Origin: an uncultured Spirochaetales bacterium
Lineage (GTDB): Bacteria; Spirochaetota; Spirochaetia; JAFGXN01
DNA length: 64,000 bases
Assembly: GCA_949289575.1 (NCBI GenBank)
Contig: CASEOG010000005.1
Location: 1 to 64,000 of the forward strand
Direction of reading: 5' to 3'
The position numbers and the translations under genes were made by a program. Shown here piece after piece: positions 1-8,600 of this stretch. Under the pieces are notes generated by a model. The model was given only the letters and a program-made list of their open reading frames with translations, made no database searches and was not told the origin of the DNA. How positions within the stretch are numbered: the stretch's first letter is position 1; the number at the start of each line of letters is the position of its first letter.

Positions 1-108
1 CCGCTTCAGCTCCGCCTGCCGCGCCGCCTCGGCTTCCGCCTGCGCCCGCGCCTTTTCTTCCTGCTGCCGCTTCAGCTCCGCCTGCCGCGCCGCCTCGGCC
101 TCCGCCTG
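1..108 (-). repeat. 66-bp in-frame tandem repeat inside the coiled-coil gene
   Basis: Positions 1-42 recur at 67-108 with one substitution (position 33 t versus 99 c). The period is 66 bp, or 22 codons, so the repeat stays in frame. It encodes repeated RQAELKR-type helix units. The array may continue beyond the window edge. In-frame repeats of this kind can change copy number and thus the length of the coiled coil. Confidence 0.75.
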
Positions 109-759
109 CCGTTTCCGGGCAGCCTCTTCATCCATCTCGGTCAAATCCCCGGAGCCGCTGCGGCGGTTCCATTCTTCCCGAGCCAGCAATGCCGCTTTTT
201 TTTCTCTCTCGGCCTTTTCCTCGTCGCTTAAATTATAGGCTTCGGACTGCGAACGGGCTTTTTCGCGATCGGAAATGGCTTCCAACTGATAACGCAGCAT
301 CTGCTCCCGCCAGGATGCGTTTTTTTGTGCGGTATCACCCTTTGCGCCTTCTTTATTCTGTCTGCGTGCCGCAGCAGCGGCCTCCTGTCGCCGTTTTTCT
401 TCTGCCCGGCGTACCGCTTCGGCTTCCGCACGGGCTGCTTCCTCCTGCATGCGTTTAATTTCGGCCTGTCTCGCCGCCTCTTCCGCCGCAATTCTCTCTT
501 CCTCTGCCCGACGGGCGGCTTCCGCCTCTTCCCTCAGACGGGCCTCGCGTGCGGCTTCCTCCAAATCGGAAAGCCGGTCGGCATCAGAAGAATCCGTTAC
601 CGATTCGGAAAGAACCGTTTCTCTGCCCGATCCGATTTTATCTTCCGTACTCCGTCCGAGAGTCAGACTTAAAAGTAAAATCAAAAGAATAACGGCAGCC
701 GCTGCCGCACCGATTCCGATACTCTTCAATAATGTTTTCTTATCAAATTCCTTCCTCAT
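1..759 (-). CDS. TolA-like membrane-anchored coiled-coil protein, 3' end outside window
   Basis: The frame is open from an ATG at 759 to the window edge, giving 253 codons without a stop, so the C-terminus is missing. Residues 1-13 are charged, then a hydrophobic stretch (about 14-33, rich in Ala, Ile and Leu) looks like a single membrane anchor or uncleaved signal. The rest is almost entirely Ala, Glu, Arg, Lys and Gln in a long helical pattern with motifs such as EAARQAEIKR and AEAARQAELKR. This is a TolA/TonB-type periplasmic spacer or coiled coil. The start lies 4 bp after the stop of the TPR gene, so it is the last visible gene of the operon beginning near 4303. The function is unknown. 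A role in envelope or periplasmic tethering is inference from composition and topology only. Confidence 0.7.
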   Translation of the reverse strand, partial: MRKEFDKKTLLKSIGIGAAAAAVILLILLLSLTLGRSTEDKIGSGRETVLSESVTDSSDADRLSDLEEAAREARLREEAEAARRAEEERIAAEEAARQAEIKRMQEEAARAEAEAVRRAEEKRRQEAAAAARRQNKEGAKGDTAQKNASWREQMLRYQLEAISDREKARSQSEAYNLSDEEKAEREKKAALLAREEWNRRSGSGDLTEMDEEAARKRQAEAEAARQAELKRQQEEKARAQAEAEAARQAELKR

Positions 760-763
760 CCTT

Positions 764-1456
764 TTACTCCACAATATCCAAATTAAACATATAATCTTCC
801 AATCCCGTATTATCGACCTGAAGATTGCGTGAACGGTCGGAATCCGACAGTTCGCTTGCAGCCTGATCCCTCATTTCGGCCATCTTTCTTTCCTGTTCCC
901 GGCGCCGCTCTTCGGCCAGACGTGCCTGCTCGGCCTGTTGGCGCTCTTCATCCGTCAGAAGGGCGATCATCCGTTCGATACTTATTTTCTGAGGATGCGC
1001 GGGATTCAGACTCAAAACCCGATTGTAGTCGCTGACAGCCTCATTATACCTTCCCGACTTTAAATAAGAATTTCCTCTGTTCAGATATGCCTGATAAAAT
1101 AAACTGTCCGCTTCGATTGCCCTGCTGTAAAATTCGACCGCCTCATCCCACTTTCCCAAAGCAAAAAGATTATTGGCAAGGTTGAACGCTATTTCCTTCT
1201 GATTCCCCAGCCTGTAATACCCCTGCTTCAGAAGATCGACAGACTGCACAAAAAGCCCCTGCTTTTCATACACGGAAGCCGTTATCAGATACCATTCCGG
1301 TTTATATCCCTCCGTTCCTTCGCAACTTTTTAAAACGTCGATTGCCTCGGTATATCTCGACTCTTTAAGAAGCGAAACAGCATCGGAAAGAGTTTGGGCA
1401 CCGAGACCGACCGATAAGAAATTCATAAAAACAATCCACGATAAAACCCGTTTCAT
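764..1456 (-). CDS. secreted tetratricopeptide-repeat protein
   Basis: A protein of 230 aa. The N-terminus (MKRVLSWIVF, then a hydrophobic run ending VGLGAQ) looks like a signal peptide cleaved near residue 20. Residues from about 20 to 155 form TPR-like helix pairs; the clearest has the pattern AYLNRGNSYLKSGRYNEAV. A highly charged helix rich in Arg, Glu and Gln follows (about 165-195) before a short acidic tail. TPRs are protein-protein interaction scaffolds, so a periplasmic adaptor role is likely. The ATG overlaps the stop of the upstream lipoprotein gene (ATGA, 4 bp), implying translational coupling, and the coiled-coil gene follows after 4 bp. The partner is unknown. Confidence 0.8.
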   Translation of the reverse strand: MKRVLSWIVFMNFLSVGLGAQTLSDAVSLLKESRYTEAIDVLKSCEGTEGYKPEWYLITASVYEKQGLFVQSVDLLKQGYYRLGNQKEIAFNLANNLFALGKWDEAVEFYSRAIEADSLFYQAYLNRGNSYLKSGRYNEAVSDYNRVLSLNPAHPQKISIERMIALLTDEERQQAEQARLAEERRREQERKMAEMRDQAASELSDSDRSRNLQVDNTGLEDYMFNLDIVE

Positions 1457-2145
1457 TCCGTCAACCTCTCGTAAACTCTGTAATAAGGACCGACAAGAAC
1501 ACCGTAGCCCTCTTCCTGCTCGAAATGATACAGATAAAGCTTGTTATTCGTTTCCGATCTCAAATCATTCAGGCGGGGAAAATTCTGTGCCGTCAGAACT
1601 TCTTCGGGAATAAAACTGAAATCCAGAAAACGGTCCGATGAATTAAAATAAAGAAATTTGCCGTTCTTTCCCCGATTAATAACGGATGCCGTTTGATTCT
1701 CAAAAGAGAGTTCTGGAAAAACAAATTTGCTTAAATCGACACCCGGCACACTGATCCGGATCTCTTTCTCGTCACGGTCTCCCGCCTGATCGGAGACGAT
1801 AACGCGATATTTTCCCCGAGGAAAGGCACTGCCGTCCGGCATCTGTATCGAACTGCTGCCGATCCAACGGCTGCCTTTGCGATCTGTTTTTTCCCAATTC
1901 AGAGGATCGAGTTTCCAAAAAAGCTCCTGCCTGTCATTTAAAAGATAAATCGATTCGAGATCTTCCTCTCCGTCATCATCACTGACAACCAGAAAAAGAG
2001 AAAGAATTTCTTCGGTCTGAAGTGTCCGCATGTTTTTGAAAACAGTCACCTGAACAAAAGTATCGGTAATTTCCGGAGGAGCTCCCTCGCATCCGGCACA
2101 GAAAAATATCATTAAAAGAATTACTGCAAGTCTTATCTTTTTCAT
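1453..2145 (-). CDS. hypothetical lipoprotein
   Basis: A protein of 230 aa starting MKKIRLAVILLMIFFCAGC. This is a typical lipoprotein signal with the lipobox FCAGC, Cys about residue 19. The mature part is rich in beta-strand-like segments and contains a passage resembling a presequence-linked Ig-like fold (FPRGKYRVIVSDQAGD). I do not recognise a family. It lies 4 bp after the acyltransferase gene and overlaps the TPR gene by 4 bp. Acyltransferase, lipoprotein, TPR protein and coiled-coil protein are therefore probably made together and may form an envelope complex. That link is inference from gene order. Confidence 0.75.
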   Translation of the reverse strand: MKKIRLAVILLMIFFCAGCEGAPPEITDTFVQVTVFKNMRTLQTEEILSLFLVVSDDDGEEDLESIYLLNDRQELFWKLDPLNWEKTDRKGSRWIGSSSIQMPDGSAFPRGKYRVIVSDQAGDRDEKEIRISVPGVDLSKFVFPELSFENQTASVINRGKNGKFLYFNSSDRFLDFSFIPEEVLTAQNFPRLNDLRSETNNKLYLYHFEQEEGYGVLVGPYYRVYERLTE

Positions 2146-2149
2146 AAAT

Positions 2150-3316
2150 TCAGCTTTCGGCCTCCGTTTTGACTTTTACAGGATTCGAATATTGAAGCAG
2201 AATTTTCGAATAAATATCCGGTTCGCAATGTCTGTACAGCTCGTCGAATTCGGCCTCGTCATCATCGGCATACATCGGAGAGAATCTGTCGGTCCGGTAC
2301 ATTCTGTCATAAGCCAGATAGTGAAACGGTCCGGGGACAAGATGCGTATGAATAAACCGGTCGATTTCCGCAGCGGCAGCCTCCGCATTCCGTCCGAAGG
2401 AGGTAAAATCGACGGGAGACCCGACACTGATATGAACATTGCCCTTAAATCCGGTCACACCTCTCATGATGTGTTCGAGATCTTCCGTTTTCGATTTTTT
2501 GTACGACCCCTCCTTCTCTTCGCCGACAAGGGCTTTTGCCATCAGAGCCGCCGCCGGATCCCTTTCGTAAGAAACGGCAACCGGTACAATTTTACAGAAA
2601 TTGAGATACTCGGAAAACGAATAACCGGATTCCCGCTGAGACAGATAAAACATCTTTAAGATAGCGGGATTTGTAATATGAGAAGCATCTTTCGAACGCC
2701 CCTGACGGTGGGCAATCCATAAACTTTTGTTTTCGTCCATCAGCTTACGGATATATGCGGAGAATTTTGTATACTCCTCGTACTGAGCCCTCATATCAAG
2801 TCCTCTGTAAACAATGCAGCCCTTATTGCTGCGAATCAGCGTTTCCACAAGTCTGTTAATCAGAAGGTTACTGCCGAACGCTATCTCGGTTGTCGGCAAG
2901 CCGTGCTCGGCCATACAGGCCTCAAAAAACGCGGCATCACAGACAATATCGCGATGATTGCTCAAAAAGATATATCTGCCGTCGGGATTCAGTCTGTCAA
3001 ATCCGGATGAGGTAAAAGCGGATACCGTACGCTTTCGAATCTCCGTAATAACAAGATCCAAAATCACTCTTTTCTGAAAATCCTCTATCCCCGTTACGGA
3101 TTGCAGCAATCCGGCCAGCTTCTGCGTCGCTCTTCTTTTAACAAAAGTCTGAAACAGAGGATGTTTGTCCGAGAGAAAATACGAAGCAACCATATCCAGA
3201 AAAGAACGGTCATCGGCAAGTTTTTTCAACGCATTAACGGCTTCTTCGTCGGTAAATGAGCGGATATCATCAAAATTGTACACAGCGGGAGCACTGTGTC
3301 TGCCGAACAGATGCAT
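2150..3316 (-). CDS. PlsC-like 1-acyl-glycerol-3-phosphate acyltransferase domain protein
   Basis: A 388 aa protein of the glycerolipid acyltransferase superfamily. The blocks visible in order are SNHRDIVCD (119-127, block I with His121 and Asp127), GCIVYRG (166-172, block II), IAHRQGRSKD (201-210, block III, replacing the usual FPEGTRS) and VPVAV (block IV). The His-to-Asp spacing is HX5D instead of the HX4D of classical PlsB/PlsC. I know this NHRDIV-D form from a branch of uncharacterised acyltransferases. No clear membrane segment is seen, so it is probably cytoplasmic or peripheral. It would transfer a fatty acyl group onto a phospholipid or lipid precursor; the acceptor is unknown. The start lies 6 bp after the dehydrogenase-like gene. 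Confidence 0.8.
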   Translation of the reverse strand: MHLFGRHSAPAVYNFDDIRSFTDEEAVNALKKLADDRSFLDMVASYFLSDKHPLFQTFVKRRATQKLAGLLQSVTGIEDFQKRVILDLVITEIRKRTVSAFTSSGFDRLNPDGRYIFLSNHRDIVCDAAFFEACMAEHGLPTTEIAFGSNLLINRLVETLIRSNKGCIVYRGLDMRAQYEEYTKFSAYIRKLMDENKSLWIAHRQGRSKDASHITNPAILKMFYLSQRESGYSFSEYLNFCKIVPVAVSYERDPAAALMAKALVGEEKEGSYKKSKTEDLEHIMRGVTGFKGNVHISVGSPVDFTSFGRNAEAAAAEIDRFIHTHLVPGPFHYLAYDRMYRTDRFSPMYADDDEAEFDELYRHCEPDIYSKILLQYSNPVKVKTEAES

Positions 3317-3322
3317 TCTCCG

Positions 3323-4303
3323 TCAGACTCCCGATAAAAATTTAAGATACTGATGACGCTCGTACTGTTTCGGATCGGAAGACGATTCCTGCGCCATCAT
3401 TCCGCAAAATTCGGATACCGAATGAAACCCTTTCTCTTTCATCCAGGCTTTCATTTCGTCGTGAAAACCGGAAACAGTATGAGTTCCGTTTTTAAGCAGG
3501 GCAGAGCAAAGCTGAACGGAACGGGCTCCCGCCAAAATCATTTTAATCGCTGTTTCGGCAGAATGGACGCCCGTTGTCGCCGATAAATCGACATTTATTT
3601 CTTTCGACATCAGAGCAATCCAACGGAGACTCTGCAGGTATTCGTTTGGCGACGACAGCGCATCAGCCGATATCAATCTCATTTGATCGATATCAAAATC
3701 GATATTGTAGTAACGGTTAAACAAAACCATTCCTTTAATACCGGTTTCGGAAGCCTTTTTAAGGAAATGCGCCATGCCGGTAAAATAAGTGCCGAGCTTA
3801 ACCGAAACGGGAATCGAAACGGTCCGTGTAATTCTGGATAAAATACGTAAATACTCCGTTTCAATCTCGGACGAACTCTCCTTCGCATCGGCAGGCATGA
3901 CAAAAAGATTCAGTTCCAAAGCATCCGCACCGAGATTTTCGAGACGTCGGGCATAATCGAACCATTCTCCGTTTCGAAGGCAGTTAAGGCTTGCAATAAC
4001 GGGAACCGTCAATTCTTTTTTTGCGGATTCGAGAAGAGTCAGATATTCATCTATTATACGATTTCTTGCGTATCCGGAAAAATATGAATCGGCATCGGCA
4101 AAACCGCCCGTATTCAGATTGGCAACGGAGCTGTCGGCTTCCGCTTCGATCTGTTCCTCAAAAACCGATTTCAGAACAACCGCTCCGACTCCGGCTCTCT
4201 CCAACTCTTTCAAATGTCCGATATCCGCTGTCAGAGGCGACGATGCGGCAATTAAAGGACTGTTAAGTTTCAGTCCCAAATAAGAGCATGCTAACTGACT
4301 CAT
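3323..4303 (-). CDS. dihydroorotate dehydrogenase-like flavoprotein
   Basis: A 326 aa TIM-barrel flavoprotein related to class 1 dihydroorotate dehydrogenase (starts MSQLACSYLGLKLNSPLI; later LKLNSPLIAASSPLT, PVSVKLGTYF, and a C-terminal phosphate-binding type LAGARSVQLCSAL). The start at 4303 is preceded by GGAGGA with correct spacing. Longer versions would have to run back through the rpsU terminator. It begins an operon with an acyltransferase and envelope proteins and has no pyrimidine-synthesis gene beside it. It may therefore be one of the 'DHODH-like' proteins of unproven substrate and not a true PyrD. FMN-dependent oxidoreductase activity is a family inference. Confidence 0.85.
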   Translation of the reverse strand: MSQLACSYLGLKLNSPLIAASSPLTADIGHLKELERAGVGAVVLKSVFEEQIEAEADSSVANLNTGGFADADSYFSGYARNRIIDEYLTLLESAKKELTVPVIASLNCLRNGEWFDYARRLENLGADALELNLFVMPADAKESSSEIETEYLRILSRITRTVSIPVSVKLGTYFTGMAHFLKKASETGIKGMVLFNRYYNIDFDIDQMRLISADALSSPNEYLQSLRWIALMSKEINVDLSATTGVHSAETAIKMILAGARSVQLCSALLKNGTHTVSGFHDEMKAWMKEKGFHSVSEFCGMMAQESSSDPKQYERHQYLKFLSGV

Positions 4304-4319
4304 ATCCTCCCCCCCTTTT

Positions 4320-4348
4320 ATTATGATAGAAAGAAGAAAAATAGTCAA
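4320..4348 (-). promoter_or_regulatory. sigma-70-type promoter of the dehydrogenase-acyltransferase operon
   Basis: On the minus strand TTGACT (4343-4348) is followed after 17 bp by CATAAT (4320-4325), each 5 of 6 to consensus. It lies between the rpsU terminator and the GGAGGA ribosome binding site of the gene starting at 4303. Confidence 0.7.
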
Positions 4349-4375
4349 CTCTCTTTTTTCATTTCGTGAAACAAT

Positions 4376-4400
4376 AAAAAATCCCGCCGAGGCGGGATTT
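4376..4400 (-). terminator. intrinsic terminator of rpsU
   Basis: On the minus strand AATCCCGCC and GGCGGGATT form a perfect hairpin directly after the rpsU stop, followed by a T-run. It insulates rpsU from the downstream operon. Confidence 0.85.
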
Positions 4401-4401
4401 C

Positions 4402-4611
4402 TCAGTAAGCCTTTCCTTGCTGACTTTTTCGCAGTTTCTTCAGTTTTTTCCGCTGAAGCTGCTTGTTTTTTCTGTTCTTGATTGTAGAGGGCTTTTCGTA
4501 ATATTCGCGTTTCTTCCATTCACGCAAAATGCCTTCTTTTTCGACAACTTTTTTAAAGCGTTTGATTGCCTTCTCGACAGGTTCGTTGTCTTCAACTTTA
4601 ATATAAGCCAT
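4402..4611 (-). CDS. rpsU: 30S ribosomal protein bS21
   Basis: A 69 aa basic protein with the complete bS21 pattern: [19 protein letters not shown] at the N-terminus, a central [13 protein letters not shown] motif, and a Lys/Arg-rich tail. bS21 sits near the 3' end of 16S rRNA on the small subunit platform and helps mRNA engagement. It has its own promoter (4655-4683) and terminator (4376-4400), so it is probably monocistronic. An extended ribosome-binding region GGTGGTGAT lies upstream of the ATG. The length and start match the family. Confidence 0.97.
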   Translation of the reverse strand: MAYIKVEDNEPVEKAIKRFKKVVEKEGILREWKKREYYEKPSTIKNRKNKQLQRKKLKKLRKSQQGKAY

Positions 4612-4654
4612 ATTCTTTTATCACCACCTTCCCTCTACCGGGCCCGAATAATTT

Positions 4655-4683
4655 TTTATACCGCATTTCGGCAAATTGGTCAA
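4655..4683 (-). promoter_or_regulatory. promoter of rpsU
   Basis: TTGACC (4678-4683, minus strand) and TATAAA (4655-4660) are separated by 17 bp, each 5 of 6 to consensus. It overlaps the end of the zupT region, with the TSS expected about 40 nt upstream of the rpsU ATG. Confidence 0.75.
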
Positions 4684-4686
4684 GCC

Positions 4687-5514
4687 CTAACCGAAAAGAA
4701 GCAGACTGAATGCCATTAAAATCATTCCCGAAACCAGCCCGTAAATCGAATAATGGTGTTTACCGTATTTTTCGGCTGTCGGAAGCAGCTCGTCTATCGA
4801 AATGTAAACCATAATACCGGCTACTGCCGCAAAAACAACTCCGAAAACGGCCGAGACGGTTGCGGTCCGCATCGCAAAAAGAAAAAGAAGGGCAAAACCG
4901 AGGGCACCCCCTACCGGCTCCGCCAGTCCGGACAGCAGCGAGAGGGTAAATGCCCGGCGGCGGTTTTTGGTCGCATAATAGACCGGGACCGCAACCGCAA
5001 TTCCTTCCGGAATATTGTGAATGGCGATAGCGGCCGCAATCGATAGTCCGAGACGGGGATCGTGAACCGCGCTCATAAAAGTTGCCAACCCTTCGGGAAA
5101 ATTGTGGATACCGATGGCCAATGCCGACATCAGCCCCATCCGCAGCAGCTTTTTTCCGGAAACGGGAAGAGTGCTTTGATCAAAATCTGCGAAATCTTTT
5201 ATTTCGTGCGGGTTCTCCTCTTCGGGAATCAAACCATCTATAAGCATAATCACTCCCATGCCGGCAAAGAAAGAGAGAACCGTTATCAGGGAGGCTGTTT
5301 CCGTGGGAAAAACGGTTTCCAATGTTTCTTTCGCTTTCGGAAAAATCTCGATCATCGATACATAAATCATTACGCCGGCCGAAAAGCCGAGAGAAACGGA
5401 CAGAAAAGCCGGCCTCGGCTTCCGTGAAAAGAAAACGGAAGCACCTCCGATGCCGGTTGAAAGACCGGCCGCAAGTGTCATAAAAAAAGCAATCAGAATC
5501 GCATCCGAATTCAT
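4687..5514 (-). CDS. zupT: ZIP-family divalent metal transporter
   Basis: A 275 aa integral membrane protein of the ZIP family (ZupT/GufA type), which imports zinc and other divalent cations. About eight hydrophobic helices are visible. The two metal-site signatures HNFPEG and HNIPEG lie in the pair of central helices, as in ZupT. An acidic cytoplasmic loop (EEENPHEIKD) follows the third helix. I chose the ATG at 5514, which has a GGAGTGG ribosome binding site. The alternative at 5547 would place the start upstream of the predicted transcription start of the promoter at 5534-5563. The gene is insulated from the lipoprotein operon by the terminator at 5583-5608. Confidence 0.9.
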   Translation of the reverse strand: MNSDAILIAFFMTLAAGLSTGIGGASVFFSRKPRPAFLSVSLGFSAGVMIYVSMIEIFPKAKETLETVFPTETASLITVLSFFAGMGVIMLIDGLIPEEENPHEIKDFADFDQSTLPVSGKKLLRMGLMSALAIGIHNFPEGLATFMSAVHDPRLGLSIAAAIAIHNIPEGIAVAVPVYYATKNRRRAFTLSLLSGLAEPVGGALGFALLFLFAMRTATVSAVFGVVFAAVAGIMVYISIDELLPTAEKYGKHHYSIYGLVSGMILMAFSLLLFG

Positions 5515-5533
5515 ATCAACCACTCCGTATCCG

Positions 5534-5563
5534 ATTATACACCGCACGGACGTTTTATGTAAC
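5534..5563 (-). promoter_or_regulatory. promoter of the ZIP transporter gene
   Basis: On the minus strand GTTACA (5558-5563, 4 of 6) lies 18 bp from a perfect TATAAT (5534-5539). The expected TSS lies downstream of the ATG at 5547, which supports the start at 5514. Confidence 0.6.
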
Positions 5564-5582
5564 CGTCCGGCGTTCTTTTTCG

Positions 5583-5608
5583 AAAAAAAAGCCGCCCGAA
5601 AGGGCGGC
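5583..5608 (-). terminator. intrinsic terminator of the lipoprotein operon
   Basis: The minus strand reads GCCGCCC-TTTC-GGGCGGC followed by eight T. The 7-bp GC stem is perfect, with the U-run placed immediately after. It lies 11 bp after the stop of the last lipoprotein gene. Confidence 0.9.
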
Positions 5609-5619
5609 CGAAAGAATGA

Positions 5620-8600
5620 TTATTGGGAATCGAAAGAAGGTTGAGTTTCATACCCCACTGCTTGGAAAACGAAGTCGTCGGCCAGCATGGCACAATGTTC
5701 TTCGTAATTACCGGACCCCGCTTTCTTGAGCCGCTTTCTTAAAAGAAGTCCCCATGACTGGGTGGCGGGATCACCGTTATTTGCCGGCACAATGACCTTA
5801 TCCAATGTGACCGATGACCAGCTCCCCCTGTTAACGGCAAAGGACTTCTCTCCCGATTCCTCCCCGTTTTTACGGTAGAGCAGCGATGCGGTTCCCGCAT
5901 ACTGAGCCGGTCCCCTCTGTTCGAAAAAGACCCATCCCGATGCCTGATAATGAATGCCCTTATGGACCGTCACATCCTGATAGACATCGGCCTCGATACC
6001 GCCGATTTTGTAATTCCTCTTATCATTCCATGAATTGGGACTATAATGATTATACCCGCGGGCGAAATAAAGGGACATCGATCCGCTTCGGGGATTCGGA
6101 ACCCGTAAGGCCTGTGCGTTCCCGTACGACCAGGCTTTCGCCGCCGCCAGAACCACCGCACCCGGATTCCGGCCGGGAGTGTTATTGTCCGCGGTGTTGT
6201 ACCAGTTATCCCCGTAGGTATTCCCCCACGTATCCGCATTATAATGACCTCTCAAGGCAAAACCGGTCACTTCGCCTGTAAACGAAGAGGAGGAATCATC
6301 CAGGAGTTTGATATGACTGGTCGACAAATTGGCATAATATGCTGCAGTATTTGTCTGAGCGGCCGCCTCACCGTAGTTGACTTTTGCATTTTTTACGGTC
6401 CATCCGCCGGCCGTGTAGAAAACACCTTTTGCCAGACTGACATCTCCGCTTGCATAATTCTCGATGACATCCGTTTCCGCCGTCTCGAAACCCGGATTCT
6501 GCAGCAGGTTTCCGTAATAGGACTCTCCCGGCGGCTGAATATTAATCGCAATAAATTTTGTATCCGATCTGTTTCCGGCACTGTCGGTAACCGTAAACTT
6601 AATCTTCTGACGTCCCGCCTTAAAGGTGTTGGCCGTTGTTTGAATAGTGACCGTCAGTCCGTTGGCAACCGTATCACCGGACAAATCGGAAATGGAAACA
6701 GTCTCTCCGTTTACATTTTGTGTCGCAAGAATGGTTCTCAAGGCATCACCGGTCTGAGAGGAAGCCCACACGACACTGTAGCCGGGATCGATAAAAGCAT
6801 TCGGAACCGTCACTTCAGGTTTTGTCGTATCGACAATTTTTATGGTTCTCGTTTGGGTCGATTCGGCCGTATTGCCGAGCCGGTCCGCAATCCTGTATTT
6901 GAGAGTATAGGTTCCCGTTTTCCGACCGTTGCACATTCCCGAACCGCCCCATACCAGTTGGGCTTCACTGCTGTTTTCCACGCCCGATCCGTCATCGGTT
7001 ACGGTAACCCCTGCATCACTGTAAGCACCGGTATTGCAGTTGACCTCCTGTGATACAGACAGATTGCCGTTCAGCGTGATAACCGGCGGTGTCTGATCGA
7101 CATGGACAGCGGAACTTCCGTAGGAAGAAGATTCGCGGCCGAAACGGTCGATTGACCAGACTTTGACAATGTATTCCCCGTCACCGTTAGAAGCGACCGT
7201 TCCCGTATTGGTTTGGGTTGTCGTCTGCGTAAGAAGAGGCGTGGCGTTTCCGGATTGAAAAATTTCATATTTGTACGATCCCGCATCGGAAACGGAGACC
7301 CACTCCCAGTATAACGAAGAAGATTTGGTATAAATACTGTTAGTCGTGGGATTCATCACGCAATCGATACCCGCCGCAATCTGAGGAGCGGGAGCCGCTG
7401 CCGGCGTCACATCGACGGCAAAAGGATAATGGGCTGCGGCCGTCTCTCCGTCGGCATCATATTCGGTGACTTCGAGTGTGTATTCGCCGTCCGACAGATC
7501 GAATCCGCAAAGATATTCGGATCCCGCATTCGGCTGTGTCAGGATTTCGTTTGCGTCCTGGAGAAGACGGACATCAAACCGTCCCGTTCCGGAAGAACCC
7601 TCGGCGGTCGCAAAAGTCCAAACAGGAGTTTTGGCTGTCGAGTATTTTTTACCGTCGCCGATATCGACCGCATCTTTCATGGTTATTACAGGCGGTAAAA
7701 CAGGCAGGACATTGCTGGCCACCGCACTGACCCGAATCCGGATTTCGCTGCCGGGAACACCGCCCGTATTGCTGACAACCGTCAGCACGGTATCGACATT
7801 TTTTTCCGCAGCGGAAGAAAATGTAAAAACAAGAGGTATATCGGCTCCCTTATTGAGCGGCTGTCCGACAAGAGCCGAAGAATCGACCGTGATTCCCTCC
7901 GATGACAAATCACTCAGCGACTCAACCGTGACGGGGGTCGATCCCAAATTGGAAAAAATTACCGTTCGTTCGGACGTTTCATTCAATGCCACATTCGGAA
8001 AAGTGAGTGTGTAATCAATCCCTTCTTCCGAGGAAGAAGCCACTCCCGCTCCGCTCAAAACAAGAGTCGGTGTGTCGACATTAAGAACCGTTCCCGATAA
8101 AAGAAGCCGGAATACACGGTTGTCGGGATCGGAAGAATTGGTTGCCAGCGTCATCGTCGATTCCGATACCCCCTCCGCATCGGGAGTAAAACGGATCGGA
8201 AGACTAAAAGTCGCATTTCCGGCAAGAGACAGAACCGATTGGTCCACGGAAAACACAGCGGAATTGCTGAGCGCTATCTTGCTGATTTCGAGACGTCCCG
8301 TCGATTCGTTACGCAGATTCAGAACAATCTCCGACGTATTTCCGATTGTTGTCAACGGAAACGATAAAGAAGCCCCGTTGGAAAGAAGCGTGCCGTCTTT
8401 GTAAACAGAAAGAATCGGCGATTCGCTGACGACTCCGTGTCCGTTCAGATAAACCGTTTCCGTTTTCCCCGAACCCATATCGAAAATCAGCTCGGCAGCA
8501 TCCAACGCCTTGGAAGCGGAAGGCGTAAAATAAATTTTGTACTCTTTGGTTTCGTTAAGTTCGAGCCGTTCGTTCAAAAGCTGATATGTAAACGTTCCGT

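Noticed and set aside
4304-4519. Longer start for the DHODH-like gene
   Set aside because: It would read back through the rpsU terminator and into rpsU, and the promoter and GGAGGA lie downstream of it.
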